From Yamagishiella unicocca (Eukaryota > Chlorophyta > Chlorophyceae > Chlamydomonadales > Volvocaceae), in contig BDSL01000076.1 in the NCBI GenBank assembly GCA_003116995.1, positions 186,001 to 250,000 of the forward strand: a stretch of 64,000 nt of DNA, written 5' to 3'. Positions within the stretch are counted from its first letter, which is position 1, and each line of letters opens with the position of its first letter. Made by a program: the position numbers and the translations under genes. The notes beneath the pieces are model-generated. The model did not search any database. It was not told the DNA's origin and saw only the letters and a program-made list of their open reading frames with translations. Below are positions 47,821 to 61,100 of this stretch, piece after piece.

Positions 47821-48216
47821 TCACACCATGCTTCGGCAACAGTGGACCAGCAGGTACGGGTCCAGAGAGGGCCCACGATGGTCGCAGGGGGTCAGGGCTG
47901 ATTGGTGGAAGTAAGGACTTGGGAGCGCAAGATGTATATATAGGCGGTTGGGTAAAAACGGGATGGGAGCATCGGAGCATGGTGGGAGCACGTACGTTGG
48001 TGATTATAACCAACAGTGGGCTGGGTGCGGGTCCAGGGAAGGCCCGCAACGGCCGCAGGAGGTCAGGCCAACTCCAAGCATCTCATTGTCTTACATGTAT
48101 GGATGTATACTGCTCAAAGCAAAGGTCGCAATATCAGGCGACGCAGCGAGCATAGCAAGCCGCGAACACTGCGACGCGAACCGTCGCCGACGAGACAGCC
48201 CCGCAAGTAACAAAGC

Positions 48217-48375
48217 AGCAGGGGAGACCCTGCAACAAACCAGGGGAGACACCGCAACGAACCAGGGGAGACACCGCAACAAACCAGGGGAGACCCCGCA
48301 ATGAACCAGCGAGGGGAGACCCTGCAACAAACCAAGGGGAGACCCCCCAACGAACCAGGGGGGAGCTCGCAACAA
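48217..48375. repeat. 22-bp minisatellite downstream of copy C
   Basis: About seven units of CAGGGGAGACCCCGCAACAA plus AC with minor variants. It is the same unit as at 28966-29045 downstream of copy B. It is a contiguous tandem array without spacers, so not CRISPR-like. Confidence 0.8.
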
Positions 48376-48449
48376 AACCTGCAAGGAAAAATACTCAAAA
48401 ATGCTATATTGAACAACTGCTGTGCACAGATTGCACTTGTAAACACCAA

Positions 48450-48965
48450 GTGCAGTTGTGGTTGTGTCTCACGGCAATACGTAACGGCGGAGACCTGCCT
48501 CAGGTAGGGAAACAGCGTATTTACGGCACAGACGGCGTCATCAGTCCATTATGGTGGCTGTAGATCGGTAACCCTTGAGGACAATGTGGGCGCAGATACC
48601 CTCAACATTGCAGCAAGCGCCCGCAACTTGCAAGTACGAAAGTACGCTAAACGTACGCTAAAGTAGCCATAGGAACGTAGACAGCCCGTGCGTCTGCACG
48701 CGCGTTGCACATCTGTACGACATCCGGCGGCGAGTGCAGATATCGGTAGCTAGGCTCCGAACAAATCATACAGCTTAGCCATTTGTGGGTGCACGAGCCA
48801 TCAACAGACACTCGCCCAAGCCCTGGCATCCTGAAGCATGCTCGTATCTCCTCATACTCCAGTCCCATCCATCCGCTCCGCGGCCTCCCTCCGACCACAA
48901 GGCTGCCCTCCCCCGCGTGCAGCCTTGCGATCCGCTCCATCCGGTGCCCTCCCTCCTACCCTCCT
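48450..48965. repeat. Downstream flank of copy C shared with copy B
   Basis: Counterpart of 29046-29579, same orientation relative to the gene copy, with small indels (for example an extra 'aac' in GGGAAACAGCGTATTTACGG). Non-coding as far as can be seen. Confidence 0.75.
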
Positions 48966-49123
48966 TCCATCCTTTCCTATCATACCCTCATTTCATCCTC
49001 CTCCCTTGCTCCTCCGTCCCTTTCTCCTACCTCTCTCCTCCCTCCCTTGCTCCTCCCTTGCTTCCTCCTTCCTCCCTCCCTCCTCCTCCCTCTCTCCTCC
49101 CTCCCCCCTAAGCCCCTTGCTCC

Positions 49124-52100
49124 TCACGCGTCCTCACACGCCCGCTCCAGGTCGCTGCGCGGCAGCAGCGACTGCTTGCCCCTCATGTCCACCAGCGCCT
49201 CCGCGTCCTCCCTCCTCCGCCACACAAGGTCCCGCAGCTCCGCTCGCTGCGCCTCGCCGCCGTACCTTGCCTCCCCGTTGAACAGCTGCACACACACCAG
49301 CTCGCGGGGGCCCAACCACCTCGCAATGCCTCCACCCTGCTGCGAGAGGGCCCCCGCTGCGACCAGCGCCCCCCGCGGCGGCTGCGATGCTGCGGCCGCC
49401 TCGGCTGCTGGCCCCCGCAGGTTCGAAACCAGCATCGGCGCAGCCGAGGCGGTGCCGACGGCGAGGCGGACGTAGCACAGGCTCACCAGCAGGGGGGACA
49501 CGGCAGCAGTTGCGGCGGCTGCTCGTGTCATCATTGCGCCACCGCGGGCCCAAAGCAGTGACAGCAGCTGGTCCGCCTCTCGCTCCGAAACCAGCAGCAC
49601 TTCGCCGCGCTCCGGAAACAGCAGCAGCGCGTCCACGGGACGAAGGTACTCGTTGAGGGCGCCGCCGGGCGCCACTTTGGCCGCAGTGACGAGGAAGTTG
49701 GTGGTGCAGAACACCCGCCGGGACCAGCGAATGCTGCGCAGGCTCTCCGGCCGCAGCCACTTCATGCTGTCCGTCAGCGCCACGAGCCCCGCAGCCGAGT
49801 CTAGCTGCGCCGGTGAGGCGGCCGTCAGCGCGGTGTCGTACGCCCAGTCCCGCTCTTGCGCTGCCACCACCCTCGGCACCTGCCGCTCCACCTCCGCCTC
49901 CTCCTCCTCCTCCTCCTCCAGCTCCCGCTCGCACTCCTCGTCGTCCGCCGCGCCGCCGCCGGCGATGACCACGTGGCCACTGCCGTACTGCGCGCCCTTG
50001 ATGTGGATCTCGCCCATGAGCGCGGCCATCTCGGGCGCCAGCCCGCCGTTCGTGCCGCCACAGCGATGCTTCTGGTGAAGCACTCTGTCCTCCACTACCT
50101 TGCCCACGGGTCGCTCCACCTTGCTGTCGCCGTACAGCTGCTGCAGCTCCAGCAGCTCGTCGCGCAGCGCCCGCTCAGGCACACCCTTGGTGGCGGCGAA
50201 GTGCAGCCCCTGGGCCGACCACTGCAGCACGCCGTGTAGCGTGGCCTGAACCGTGTTCCGCATCACCCAGCGGAGCACGTGCAGCGCTGTCGTAGCCGCC
50301 CCCGCCGTTGTAGCCGCCGCCGCCGTCGGCAGTTGTGGAGTTTCCCTCCAAATCCCCAGGTTCCGGAACCAATGGCCCCCTGCAACGTCGCCGTCGCCAG
50401 CAGCAGCAGCAGACGGCGGCCGCACGCGGCTGAGCTGTCGTACTTTAGCGGTGACGTCGGCCGTGGCGGCGAAGTGCAGCTTCTGCCCGCGGCCCAGCTG
50501 ACGCAACCTGCCTGCCGCTTGCATCACCTTGTCCTTGCACACGCCGGGACCCAGGGTGAGCAGCCCCACCGCATCAGGCTTGAGCTGCAGGTCGGCGCCG
50601 CGGCATCGGGCGTCGTCGTAGATGACAAAGGTCTGGCGCTCGGCTATGGGCGAGGCGTGACGAGGCAGGCGGCGACCGTGCATGTCGCACACGGTCCACT
50701 TCCTGGAGGTCTCGTCGAAGTAGGTAACGCCCTGGAAGCGGGAGCGGTCCAACCGCTCCCTCAGGTACTCGGCAGCTTCCCTGCGGCCAACGAGTGACCG
50801 AGCATCTTAATATTTAGCAACAAAAATGCCGCTTATTATATGGTGATGACTTGCTAGCGAGCGATGCGGGACTTCTGCTGCTAGCCGCTGCCGCTTATTG
50901 CTAATTGGCTGCGCCCGAAGACGAAACGACCCAAGCGCAAATACCGCGCTGCAAGCACACCGGCCGTCAGCGTGCGTGTGGCTCCTCCGGCACCGCCACC
51001 CTCCCACCCTCACACCTGTTGGTGGCCCCCGCCAGCAGCGCCCCGCAGTCCAGCAGTGCGTCAAGCCGCAGCGCCAGTGCCGTGTTCAGAAGCGCCTGCC
51101 AGGCGGGCTCGGCGCCCCGGTCCTGCATCCGGATACCCCGCAGTGCATGGTGCGAATACGTTAAGTGGTTGTATGCATGGCTGGGAAGCAGACATAGTTG
51201 TGGTAGCCATGTGTGGCCATGTGGGCAGCAGCCGTTATGATCAGCTAGATAAGGAACAACATACGGGCTAGATAGCTGTTGCGCTAGGGTGGCGTTACTA
51301 CTGAGCCCCATTCCACATACATTATATCAGGCAAAGCCATATCATATGCGCACTGCTGGCGGCACGCCGTGTATTTGTATTTTTCCTCTGGTAAATGAGT
51401 GAATAAATGTCAGCTCACACCTGTCGTAAGTCGTTCGTACATACCCAAGTTTCCCTTTCTTAACACCCACCTGGGCCAACGGCAGGGTATTGTAGCCCAG
51501 CGTATTGTCCAGGATCACGGCGAGCATTTTTCCGTTGGTGGCGCACAGCGAGTGGTCCTGCAGCTGGGCCTGACGTACTTGCAACGGCAACAGGCGGTGG
51601 TTGTCGTTGGTGCCAGAAAATCCAACCACCTCCTTCCGGTCATTGTCCGCCAGATCCCAAGAGCTGGCTGCCAGGCGCTGCGGGAACTGGCGGGTCTCTG
51701 AAGGGAAGACGCAGTGGTTGAGCCAAAAGTCCACGACAGCCATGTTGTGGCTGAAGTACCGGAACATCAGCTCAAGCTGTGGCTGGTTGCTTGTGTCCAC
51801 CTTGGCCACCACGTCGAATGAGGCCAGGTCCTCTGCGGCGGTCGGGACGCACGCAGCGGGTAGATAGATAGGGGAAGGATAGTTATAAAAATAATCAAGT
51901 GTGTATGACAGCGAGGGGATGTAACAATCAAGCGAACACGGGGTCACAGAGTAGTGTAGACGCCAGGAGTCCCTGTCGCGTCGGTCGCAAGCCAACACAC
52001 CTGCGCAAATGCCGCCACTCAAAAGCCGCAGCCACTCGTGGTAGAAGTCGCGCTGCGCGTTGAGGCCCATGGACAGCAGCGTGCGCAGCGCTGCCAGGAA

Positions 52101-55100
52101 CTCGCCGGTCGACAGGCCGTCGTAGTAGTACGACAGGTTGGTGAGCAGCAGCGCCACGTCGGGCTGCGCGAACTCGCTGCGCTCCGAGGGGGTGTGGGCG
52201 GCGCGGAAGGGCACGGCCATGCGCTTGCGGCCCGCTCCGTGCCTGCGGGTGCACGCATGTGTGTGCGCGTGTGTTAGATTAGGAGGGTGTGTGTTGCCGC
52301 CCGCAGGCGCACGGCGGGTGAAACCGGCGGCAGGCGATAAGTTGATTAGGTGCTTAGGTGCTCAGTTGCTAAGGTGCGTCCTCAGGAGCTGCGCTCATTG
52401 GTGTGCTCGACAGCTGTCGCGCGGATGATAAGTCACAGGATAATATTGCCGAAACGTCAAAAGCTATGAAGTGAATGAGCTTTCAAGGCCTCTTCGACAC
52501 GTGTTATAATCGTTCGAAAAAGGTGCGGACTCAGCCTTGTGAAATTTTCGTGTCCCCGCGCGGTCGTGTCCGGTCAGCTCTCTTCCCATCCACGCACTGA
52601 CCCAGCCACCAGCATGAAGGTCGATACCGCACTCAAGCCCCGGTAGCCAGCAGCAAGGCGCCCTCCCGACCCACCGACCCACGCACCGCGCCACGCCGTA
52701 CTCCACCAGGTGTCGCTTCTGCAGGCAGTGCTGCAGCAGGTTGCAGGCCAGCAGTCCGCGCAGCGCCAGCATCACGGCGTACTGGTCGTCCGACAGCTGG
52801 TGCGGCTCGGGGCCACGTGCCTCTGGGCCCAAGATGTCATCGGCGGCCTCCGTCTCGTTGGTGATGCATTGCACGATGCGCTCCTGGGATTCGAAAGCAG
52901 GATCATCAAGTACAGGTGCCACATTTTTTGTTTGGAAAAGTCGACCCGCTTTGTGTTCTGAAGGGCACTACAGATGCGTAACACTTGCCCACGACTTCGA
53001 AATGTACGATGTACGATGTACGATGTACGATGCCGCACTTGGGCATGAAGCCCTCAGCCCCTACCTTGGGCGACACCAAATAAACATAAACGCACCTTCT
53101 GGGGGTGTTGCCTCAACCACCGGATCTCGTAGGGGGGGTCGTCAACCAACTCCCTGGCCAGCCGCAGATGCATTAGCGGCACGGAGGCGCTCAGTGCCTC
53201 TCCAGGAAGCAGCCTCAGACCGCAATACCCCCCGGGAGACTGATGTGCGGGCGGCTCCAGAACCGCCGCAGTGTCGGCCAGCAGTGGCCGCGGGGCTGTT
53301 GCGAGGCGCGAGGCGATGCGGAGCAGGGCCTGAGCTGCGGTGGTGCGCGCGTGGACGGCAGGCAGCGCGATGGGCGCGCCGCAGGCGTAGATCAGCTGGA
53401 ACCTGAGGCGGCAGCAGCGCGGGGCATGCAATCACGGAGATTAATGAAAACAATAACTAATTCGATGACGCTATGATAACGAATACGGTATCGACGGCAA
53501 GTAGCGATGGCTGATTGAAGGCAAGCCAAGACGTTGTTCTGCACGTCACAGGCACGGTGACATGACTGGAGGAGACGAGGGCTAGGCAGTCACACGTTCT
53601 GTCGTAGACAGGCAGGGTCGGTGTGGTGTATCTGTTGGATACCCAAATTGTCGCGGCACGTGTCTGTACAACTTCAGCTCGTCATAACGGCCAACCGACT
53701 ATCGGTACGCGCCACCATTCGCACTGGTCCGGCAACCAACCTGTGGTGGAGCAGCTCGTCACTCTCGTCCAAGAGGTCCAGGTACGGCAGTCCTGCCACG
53801 TCGTCCAGCGCCTCACGGTCAGGCGCGCGCTGCGCCCCTTGGGCCCACAGCTCGTGGCGCTTGAGCTGCAGCGAGAGGCGGTGCTCCGGAGCCACCAGCA
53901 GCAGGCCGCCCTCCTGGGCGGGGGCAGCAGAGGTCGTTGGACGGGCGCAAGCAATACGGGTTGGCCGAATGAGCGAGGGAGCGGCATCAGCGATTGGTGA
54001 CAGGCAGGACGCTATCAGTGCCCTCCGGGAGCTCGCACCTTCTTGCAGTGAAGGAGGCTGGCCCGCATCGCCCGGGCATCAGCTTGCGTCACTTTAACGT
54101 CCCGGTGGAAGGGCAGCGTGAAGAGCTTGCGGCCCAGCACGCCGGCGCACAGGTGGTTGTGCAGGTGGCCGTACGCCTCGTCCAGCAGGGTGGACAGGAA
54201 GTTCAGACGCACCTGTTGAATGGTCGCCGTGTCGTACATGCATGCCAACCGTCAAGGAAGCTGGACGAATCCGCGTCGCTTGGATAACATGTCTTCCAGG
54301 TGCAGAACATACATAAAGTAATCTGCTCGAGGTTTAAATGTGTATATAACAGAGCTGCAGCTAGCAACAGCAGCAGCAGCAGGCGCCCCATTCGATAAGC
54401 AGCCCCGACGACACCCGCACCCACCACGCGAGTCCCGTCCGCCCAGTGCAGCACGAGCATGGGCAGGATGACGCGCGTCTTCCCCTCGCCCATGTTGAGC
54501 TGCGCGATGTCACCCGGGTTGCGCATCAGGTGCTCCGCCACCGAGTGCTGCGCTGGCCGAATCTGCAGCTGTCCTTCAACCTCGAACACCAGCCACTGGG
54601 GGTGGTCCACCACATTCCACGTGCGCCGTACTTGGAGCTCCTGCGGCCACATTAGGCAAGGAAGCATCGGCTGCGTTCCAGAGTTTTCCGGCGAGTCATG
54701 GATGAAATAGTATGCATGCGGCGCACGCACGGTGTTGGCACATGCGTTGTGGGGGCCTTAGGGTCTACGGCACGTAGAAGTGGACATCTCAACGTACAAA
54801 GCAACCAATGAACGGCAGGCGAGGTTGTGGGATGCTTCTGTCTACCCATGCTTCGTTGGGCTGGTTGGTATTACCTGGATCAATGCTATGCGGTAGTCGT
54901 CACCCGCCGCCGCCAGCGCCTCCAGTCGCACCAGCCGGTCCTCCAGCACGCACAGCTGCAGCCATACCAGCACGCCCTCGTGAAGAGCCTGGTGTGCCGC
55001 TGGCGACAGGAAGGGGTTGAAGTGCAGCAGCAGCTCACGCCGCCATGCCGCCCGCATCAGGTCCAAGGGGCCAGGCGTGGGCGCCACTCCCGATGAGCGC

Positions 55101-58100
55101 AGCAGCCGGAAGCTGGCGCCGTGACAGCCCACATCGTCCGGAACCTGGATCAGGTGGCGCAGCAGGTATGACTCTGCCGCCGCGCGGCTCGCCCTTACAA
55201 TCTCCTGAATGCATCGGACCACCAGACTGCTTTCATCAATGACTGCATGCTCCTCCACGGCAGGCACTGCGTGGTGCACCTCCCAGCTGGCCGCCAGCTC
55301 CCGATGCATTGCTCGCTCCAGCGGCGTGGCGGCGGCGGCGGCGGCATCCGTTGCCGCAGCAGTGGCACCGTCAGCAGCAGCCTGATCATGCCCAAGTAGC
55401 GGATACGGTGGTACGGCACGGCGGCGGGCGGCGGCGGCGTCATTTCCAGCCACCAGCCTGCTGAGCGTGTCCTCCATTGCCGCAACCAAGGTACCCTTCG
55501 TCGGGAATGGCTCCGTGAGCTCGATCTGCTTATATTGCCGCAGCCGCAGCCAGGCAGGCTGGGGCGGGGCCCTGCTGCTTGTACCCAGCGCCCTTGCCTC
55601 CTCACCTCGCGTCAACAACAGACGCGGATTGGTGCGCCAACCGCCGGGCATGTGGCAGGTGCTGCTCTCCTGCAAATAGCAGCTGCCTGCGTCTGCATAC
55701 ACAGAAGCCGCTGCGGCGGCGGCAGCTGCCGCCGGGGCTGCTGCTGCAGCCGTGCTAACACCGCCTGCTGCCGCCACAGTTAATGGCAACGATGAAGAAG
55801 GAGATGCTGCTGCTGGTGCCGGTGTGACAGCTATGTGCAGGTGCATCAGCTCGAAGGCGCTGACCTCCAGATCCTGGGCCAGCAACCTCAGCCCCGAAGC
55901 CAGGTAGCCCCCCAGCCGGGCCACGTTACGCAGCTGCACGAGCTCCTCAGCCGTCAGCGGCCGGTTGCCCCAGCACTGCCGCAGGAGCTCCATGGCCATC
56001 TGGGCCCCCGTGCAGCGGCTGAGCGGCTCCGGAAGCAGCGTGCTCGTTGCGGCGTACAGCGCCGCCAGCTGCAGCCGGGCCTGAATGGAGCTTGCGCGCA
56101 GGTGGTCGAAGCGGCCGTGCACCTCGTAGCAGTGGTGCTGCGGTCAGAGGTGGAACATGCGATAGCGCACGCACAAGCGAGGCAGCGCCAGGCGGGTATT
56201 TTATGGATAATCCAGCTGGCTAGACAGCTCGGGTTGGATTGGTTCGAAAGGCGCAAACGTTATGGCAGTGTGCGACAGTATACGGCTTGCAGCAACCAGC
56301 CCGATTTATCCTACACTGACAATGCATGCCATACCTTGCTAGCTGCCAGTTCGCAAACCTAGCCTAGGCAGCCCGCTATCATTTTGACGCAACGAGTTCC
56401 GTGACGAAGTTTGGGAATGAACCAACCTCGAGGTGAGCGTTGCTCGCGTCGGGAGTCTCCACTCGCACCATGCCGCCACCTCCGGCTGTGTGACCAGGCA
56501 CCAGCTGCTGCCGCTGCTGCTGGCTCCCTCCATCAATGCTGACCACACTGCCCGCAGGCACCAACACCAACACGTCCGCGCGGCGAGCACCGAGCACGGC
56601 ACCCGTGCCAGGCACCCGCTCCAGAACCAGGTACTGCCGGAACTCGGGCAGCGTATACAGTACGGCATCGTACGACGCCCCCTCCTGCGCGAGCTGCTGG
56701 CGGCAGCGCAGCCGATAGCCGCTGTAGTCTTTGGACAGCACCTGCCCACGCCGAACCGCGAACTCCAGGTTGTAGCGCGGCAACTCGAAGAGCAGCTCCT
56801 GCTGCTGGCTGCTGCTGGCACCATCCCCGCCGGCATAGATATAGGAATGGATGTACTGCACGTCCTCGAACTTAGACAGGATGCTGTCCTTGATGTGGGA
56901 CCCGCTCAGCAGCACCAGTCGGGCAGGCAGCAGCTGGGCGGGCTGCAGCAGCTCCGTCCAATGGCGGGACCGCAGGTGCGGCGGCACACGACGGGAGTTG
57001 TACTGCGCCACCGGAAATGCAGTACACTGCATTACGAAGTGTACGGTGTGGTCCTGGAAGCCGGGCGGTCGCAGCACCACCACGTTGCGCTGCCTGCACG
57101 AGGCAGAAGATAGGTACGTAGGTGGAACAGCACATGTATATGCGAAGGCGGTTGCCCGTGAGCCGTGGAAACAAAAGGTTGGACACGGCTACATTTATCG
57201 TGCCGATAGGAAGCTGCATATGGCTGAGTTTAGGGTTTGCTTTCCTATTTAGTAACGTCGGCAGCTAGCTGCGAGCAGGACTTTCGAATGCATCGAGCGC
57301 GTACAGTAACTTCTGTGACAACTTCACGTCACAGTGACTTCCTGCACACGCACGGGTCGAGACGAAGGTTATAGTACCGATCTCGATGCCAGTATTTCTT
57401 AACCGCAGCATATTCTCGTCGCCGCTAGCCAATCGGGCTCCTGCTCACTAGCTAGCCGGCAACCCGTCTACATGCATCACCTGCAAAACCAGTGGCTGTA
57501 CAGCTGCCGCAGACGGACCGGCAGCTCCACGCCCCACTGGCCGCACGACCCGTCCGCCTCGACAGCCAGCAACTCCAGGCGCACTTGCCCATCCAGCTCT
57601 AAGTCCGTCTCCGTAATCGTCAGCTGCCGCCCGTCCGCGCTGACGGAGAAGTCGTACAGGCGGCGGTTGACGGGCCGAAGCGACTTCATGATGCCCTGTC
57701 CAGTGAGCGCCACCTCGAAATTCCAGCCGCCAAAGGTGCGGCGGTACAGCGGGTGGTTGGTGACCTCTTTAGGCAACCGGCTGGGCGGCCAGCCGTCGAA
57801 CAGTACCGTGCCGTCCAACACATTGATGGAAAATAGCCGGCCGTCGGTAGAGACCGCCTCGAAGCTCGCCGTACCGGCCAGCCGTTTCCAGGATAGGACA
57901 CGTGGTGTGCGCTGCTGCAGCACACGAGCAACGGCGGCCGTCAGGAGATGCGGCTGCTGCTCCGAAACCCGCACCAGCGTCTCTACACGGCAGGCCATGA
58001 TGTTGTGAACGCGCACGAACAGCGGTTCCAGAGGCCCCCGGAGCTGAGGGTTCTGCAGAAACACGTGGCCGTGGTTGATCAGTACCATCAGCTGTAGCAT

Positions 58101-61100
58101 CACGCCCACGTCATCCTCATCAATGGGGCCGGCTCCGAAACACGCCAACGCCATGCACCGCCAGAGGCACTGCTTGGCCAGCAGCTCCGCAGACAGTTCC
58201 ATGTTGTCGCTGCTGGCTGCCAGCTGCGGCTCCAGCTGGTCCGCCACACGGCTAGTCATGGAAGCGAAGCGGCGGGCGACCGGGCTACAGGGAGGGTGCC
58301 AGTCGGAGAGGAAGGCGGCCACCTCCCCCAGCAGCAGCACCGCCTCGTGCTCGCGCGGGGTCTGCTCCAGCTCCTCCGCAAGCGCAGCCAGCTCTCGGCA
58401 CAGAGTGGGAAGCACGTCGCGCTCCTGCTCCCAGCCCGTGCGCCACAATAGCCGGGGCGGGCGGCCGTCAGTGAGCGTGCCGATGTGGTACAGCGCCTGC
58501 CGTACCAGCACCTGCACCGCCGGCCGGTCCAGCGGGAGGGTACGGTCGTGCAGGGCGGCGCACAGGCGCCTCAGCTGGCGGAGCGGGTAGGCGCGCAGTG
58601 TGCCGTACTCCAGGTAGGCGGGCTTGGGCAGCCAGCTAGGCCGGGCGTCTGGAGGCAAGGGGAGGGAGGCGGCAGGAGCGCCAAGTAAAAGCTATACCCA
58701 ATCAAGGATGCCGCCTAGGGCCGACTCGACGAGCAGGCATTTTAAGCCACCGCATCATGGACCGTATTACTAATCCGCAATATGTCCACGCTCTGATAAT
58801 GGAACGAGGTTAAAGAGTTGTAACGCTGCTTGTTACTATCTAGCGGTTACCATTTCGCCAACGGTTTACGGTTCGCTCACAGTGCCAGCTTACTATCGCG
58901 GTATGCTTTACAAGCATCACGTACGAGAACAAACAACGCACATACACGTGCTGCCTCCCATGAGAAACATCATCGGAATGCCTCCAGAACCAAACGCACT
59001 GATTCGGCGTCCACCCTTCTGTGTAACCGTCACCACGAAAAGCGCCTGTACAATGTCCGACTCGAGCCGCCCTATCTAAAGCTACCTCAGGTACCATTCC
59101 AGAAAACCAAACCGTAATGACTGCCTGCTTTACCCTTACCGCGCCCCACTCACCCTGCTGTGCTACCGCCAGGTTCCCTCTTTCGGGACGGGTGGCGGCC
59201 GCTGTGGCGCGCACGTGCATGGCCCACTGCAGCGAAGCCGAATCTGCCGGCAGCTGCTCCGTGAAATACAGCTCCATCAGCGTCACATCGACGGCTGCAA
59301 AGGGGTTGAAGTAACTCGGAAAGCCCTGGCCCTGGTCGGCAACGGAGCCGCTGCCGCTCCAAGCCATGGTGGGGGCCAGGGAGTCCGGGTGCCACACACC
59401 GTCGGAAGTGGTACGGCACTCGTCGACATGCTTGGGCCCTATGTCCTTGGGTTGCGGTGGCGCCATCCGTGACCACAGCATGACTTTGCCGTCCGCACCG
59501 CTGAGCGGTTGTAGTAGGTACGGGTAGTAAACACGCACTTGTCGCTCTGCGTTGTAATGCTGTACAAGTGACGTACGAAGATCCTGTATGGCAATCACGG
59601 CGGTCATGTCCGCACTGCAGGGGCGCGGCAGCAGCATCTGCTGAGCCAGGAAGCTGGACCGGGACAGGTGGCGGAATATGGGTGGCATGTGTAGGAAGAA
59701 CAGCCAGGTACGGGCCAGGCCCCCATTGCTGGGCAGGGGCTGGATGACTGGCGGAGGGGCCTTCTCTGCTTCCGACAGCTGAGCTCGGGTGCTATCCTGT
59801 TGCTGGCTGTTGGTATTTAACTGTCGCTGTACTGTGGAGATGCCGTTCCTCATGATGGACGTTTGCGTAGTGTCGTGCCGATGATATGGATGCAAAGACT
59901 CCTCAATCCTCAGCCTGTCCTTGCGTTCTTGCAGCTTTGTTTTTAGCCCCGTAGCCTCCGATTTGAGAGCGATTAGGGTTTCCCGTAGCTGCACCGCCAG
60001 CTGCTGCTTACGCCGCACCTCAGCCCAGTGGCCCTGCACCCTGGCCTCCGCATCCGCCCGCTCCGAAGCCCAAATGCCTTGCAGCCGCGGGCATCCCAGC
60101 GCGAACTCCTGCGCCATGGACATAGTGGCTCTGCCGTCATCGCGCAAAGAGAAGAGCTCCCTTCCCGGAACCGCACGGCTCTGCAGGTAGGCGCTGACGC
60201 CGAGCGCTGCGTCGACGGCAGCCCGGTCCGACAGCACCAGGTGGCGCAGCTCGTGGTGGGTCCCAAAAACGCCGTACCGACGCACGATGGGGTGCTCCCT
60301 GCTTGCCGCCTGGTGCATCAGGCAGTAGGCAACCCACACCACCAGCACCTCCCGGCTGCGCAGCCCCACGCGCATGACCGCCTGGCTGGCTGGCGTCTGC
60401 AGGAAGCGCTGCACTGCTGCGCGGTAGGCGTCCACCACCCCCTCCAGCGCCGCCACCTCGTCGTGGCTGAGCTGGTTGGCCAGGTCGTCGAAGCCAAGCG
60501 CGGCTCGCTTGAACAGCTCCCCCTCTACGCTGCGGAGAACCAGCTGGGCAGCCACGTCGCTGCTGCAATTAGCACATTGCGGCAGAGACAGAAAGGCCAG
60601 GGTCTGGCCAAAGGACGCAAGAGCACCTGCTGGTGCACCATAAGGCAGCAAAGACAGCGAGCCCAGGTTGCGGGCAGCTCGCTGCTGGGCTGCCACCAGC
60701 CCATTCGCCTCGACACGTGGCGCTAGCACCTCTGGAAGGACACCGGCGGGGGCTGAGTGTTTGCCCAGCAGTGCTGGCGACTCCGCATCAGGCAGCTCAT
60801 ACGGCCGGGCCGCCAGGAGGGCCCGCTCGCCAGCCAGAGCGCGTAGGTGCTTCTCTGCGGCCAAGCAGGCTGCCGTAAAAGCCGACATGTCGTACCCGTC
60901 GTCCGCCAGCGCCGCCGCCTTGGCAGCGGCCGCGCCCAGCATCTGCATGGCCGCCGTCAGCATGAGCGGCGTGGCGGAGGTGGGCTGCATGAGCCGCAGC
61001 TGGCGGCGCAGCAGCCAGAGGTCCATGTGCGCCACAGCCTGGCGGAACAGCAGCGCCGGGGGCTGCTGCGGGCCGGTACTGCTGCCGTTGGGCTGAGGGC

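Larger units (their letters stand above)
47207..48216. other. Intergenic region after the kinase gene
   Basis: Contains the kinase 3' UTR with TGTAA motifs, a relative of the MITE-like element (about 47671-47820) and a stretch near 47878-47915 also found near 24570-24600 (TCGCAGGGGGTCAGGGCTGA). No coding exon seen. Confidence 0.4.

Noticed and set aside
48217..48375. Regular short repeats that could suggest a CRISPR array.
   Set aside because: Units are contiguous without unique spacers, and the context is eukaryotic nuclear DNA.
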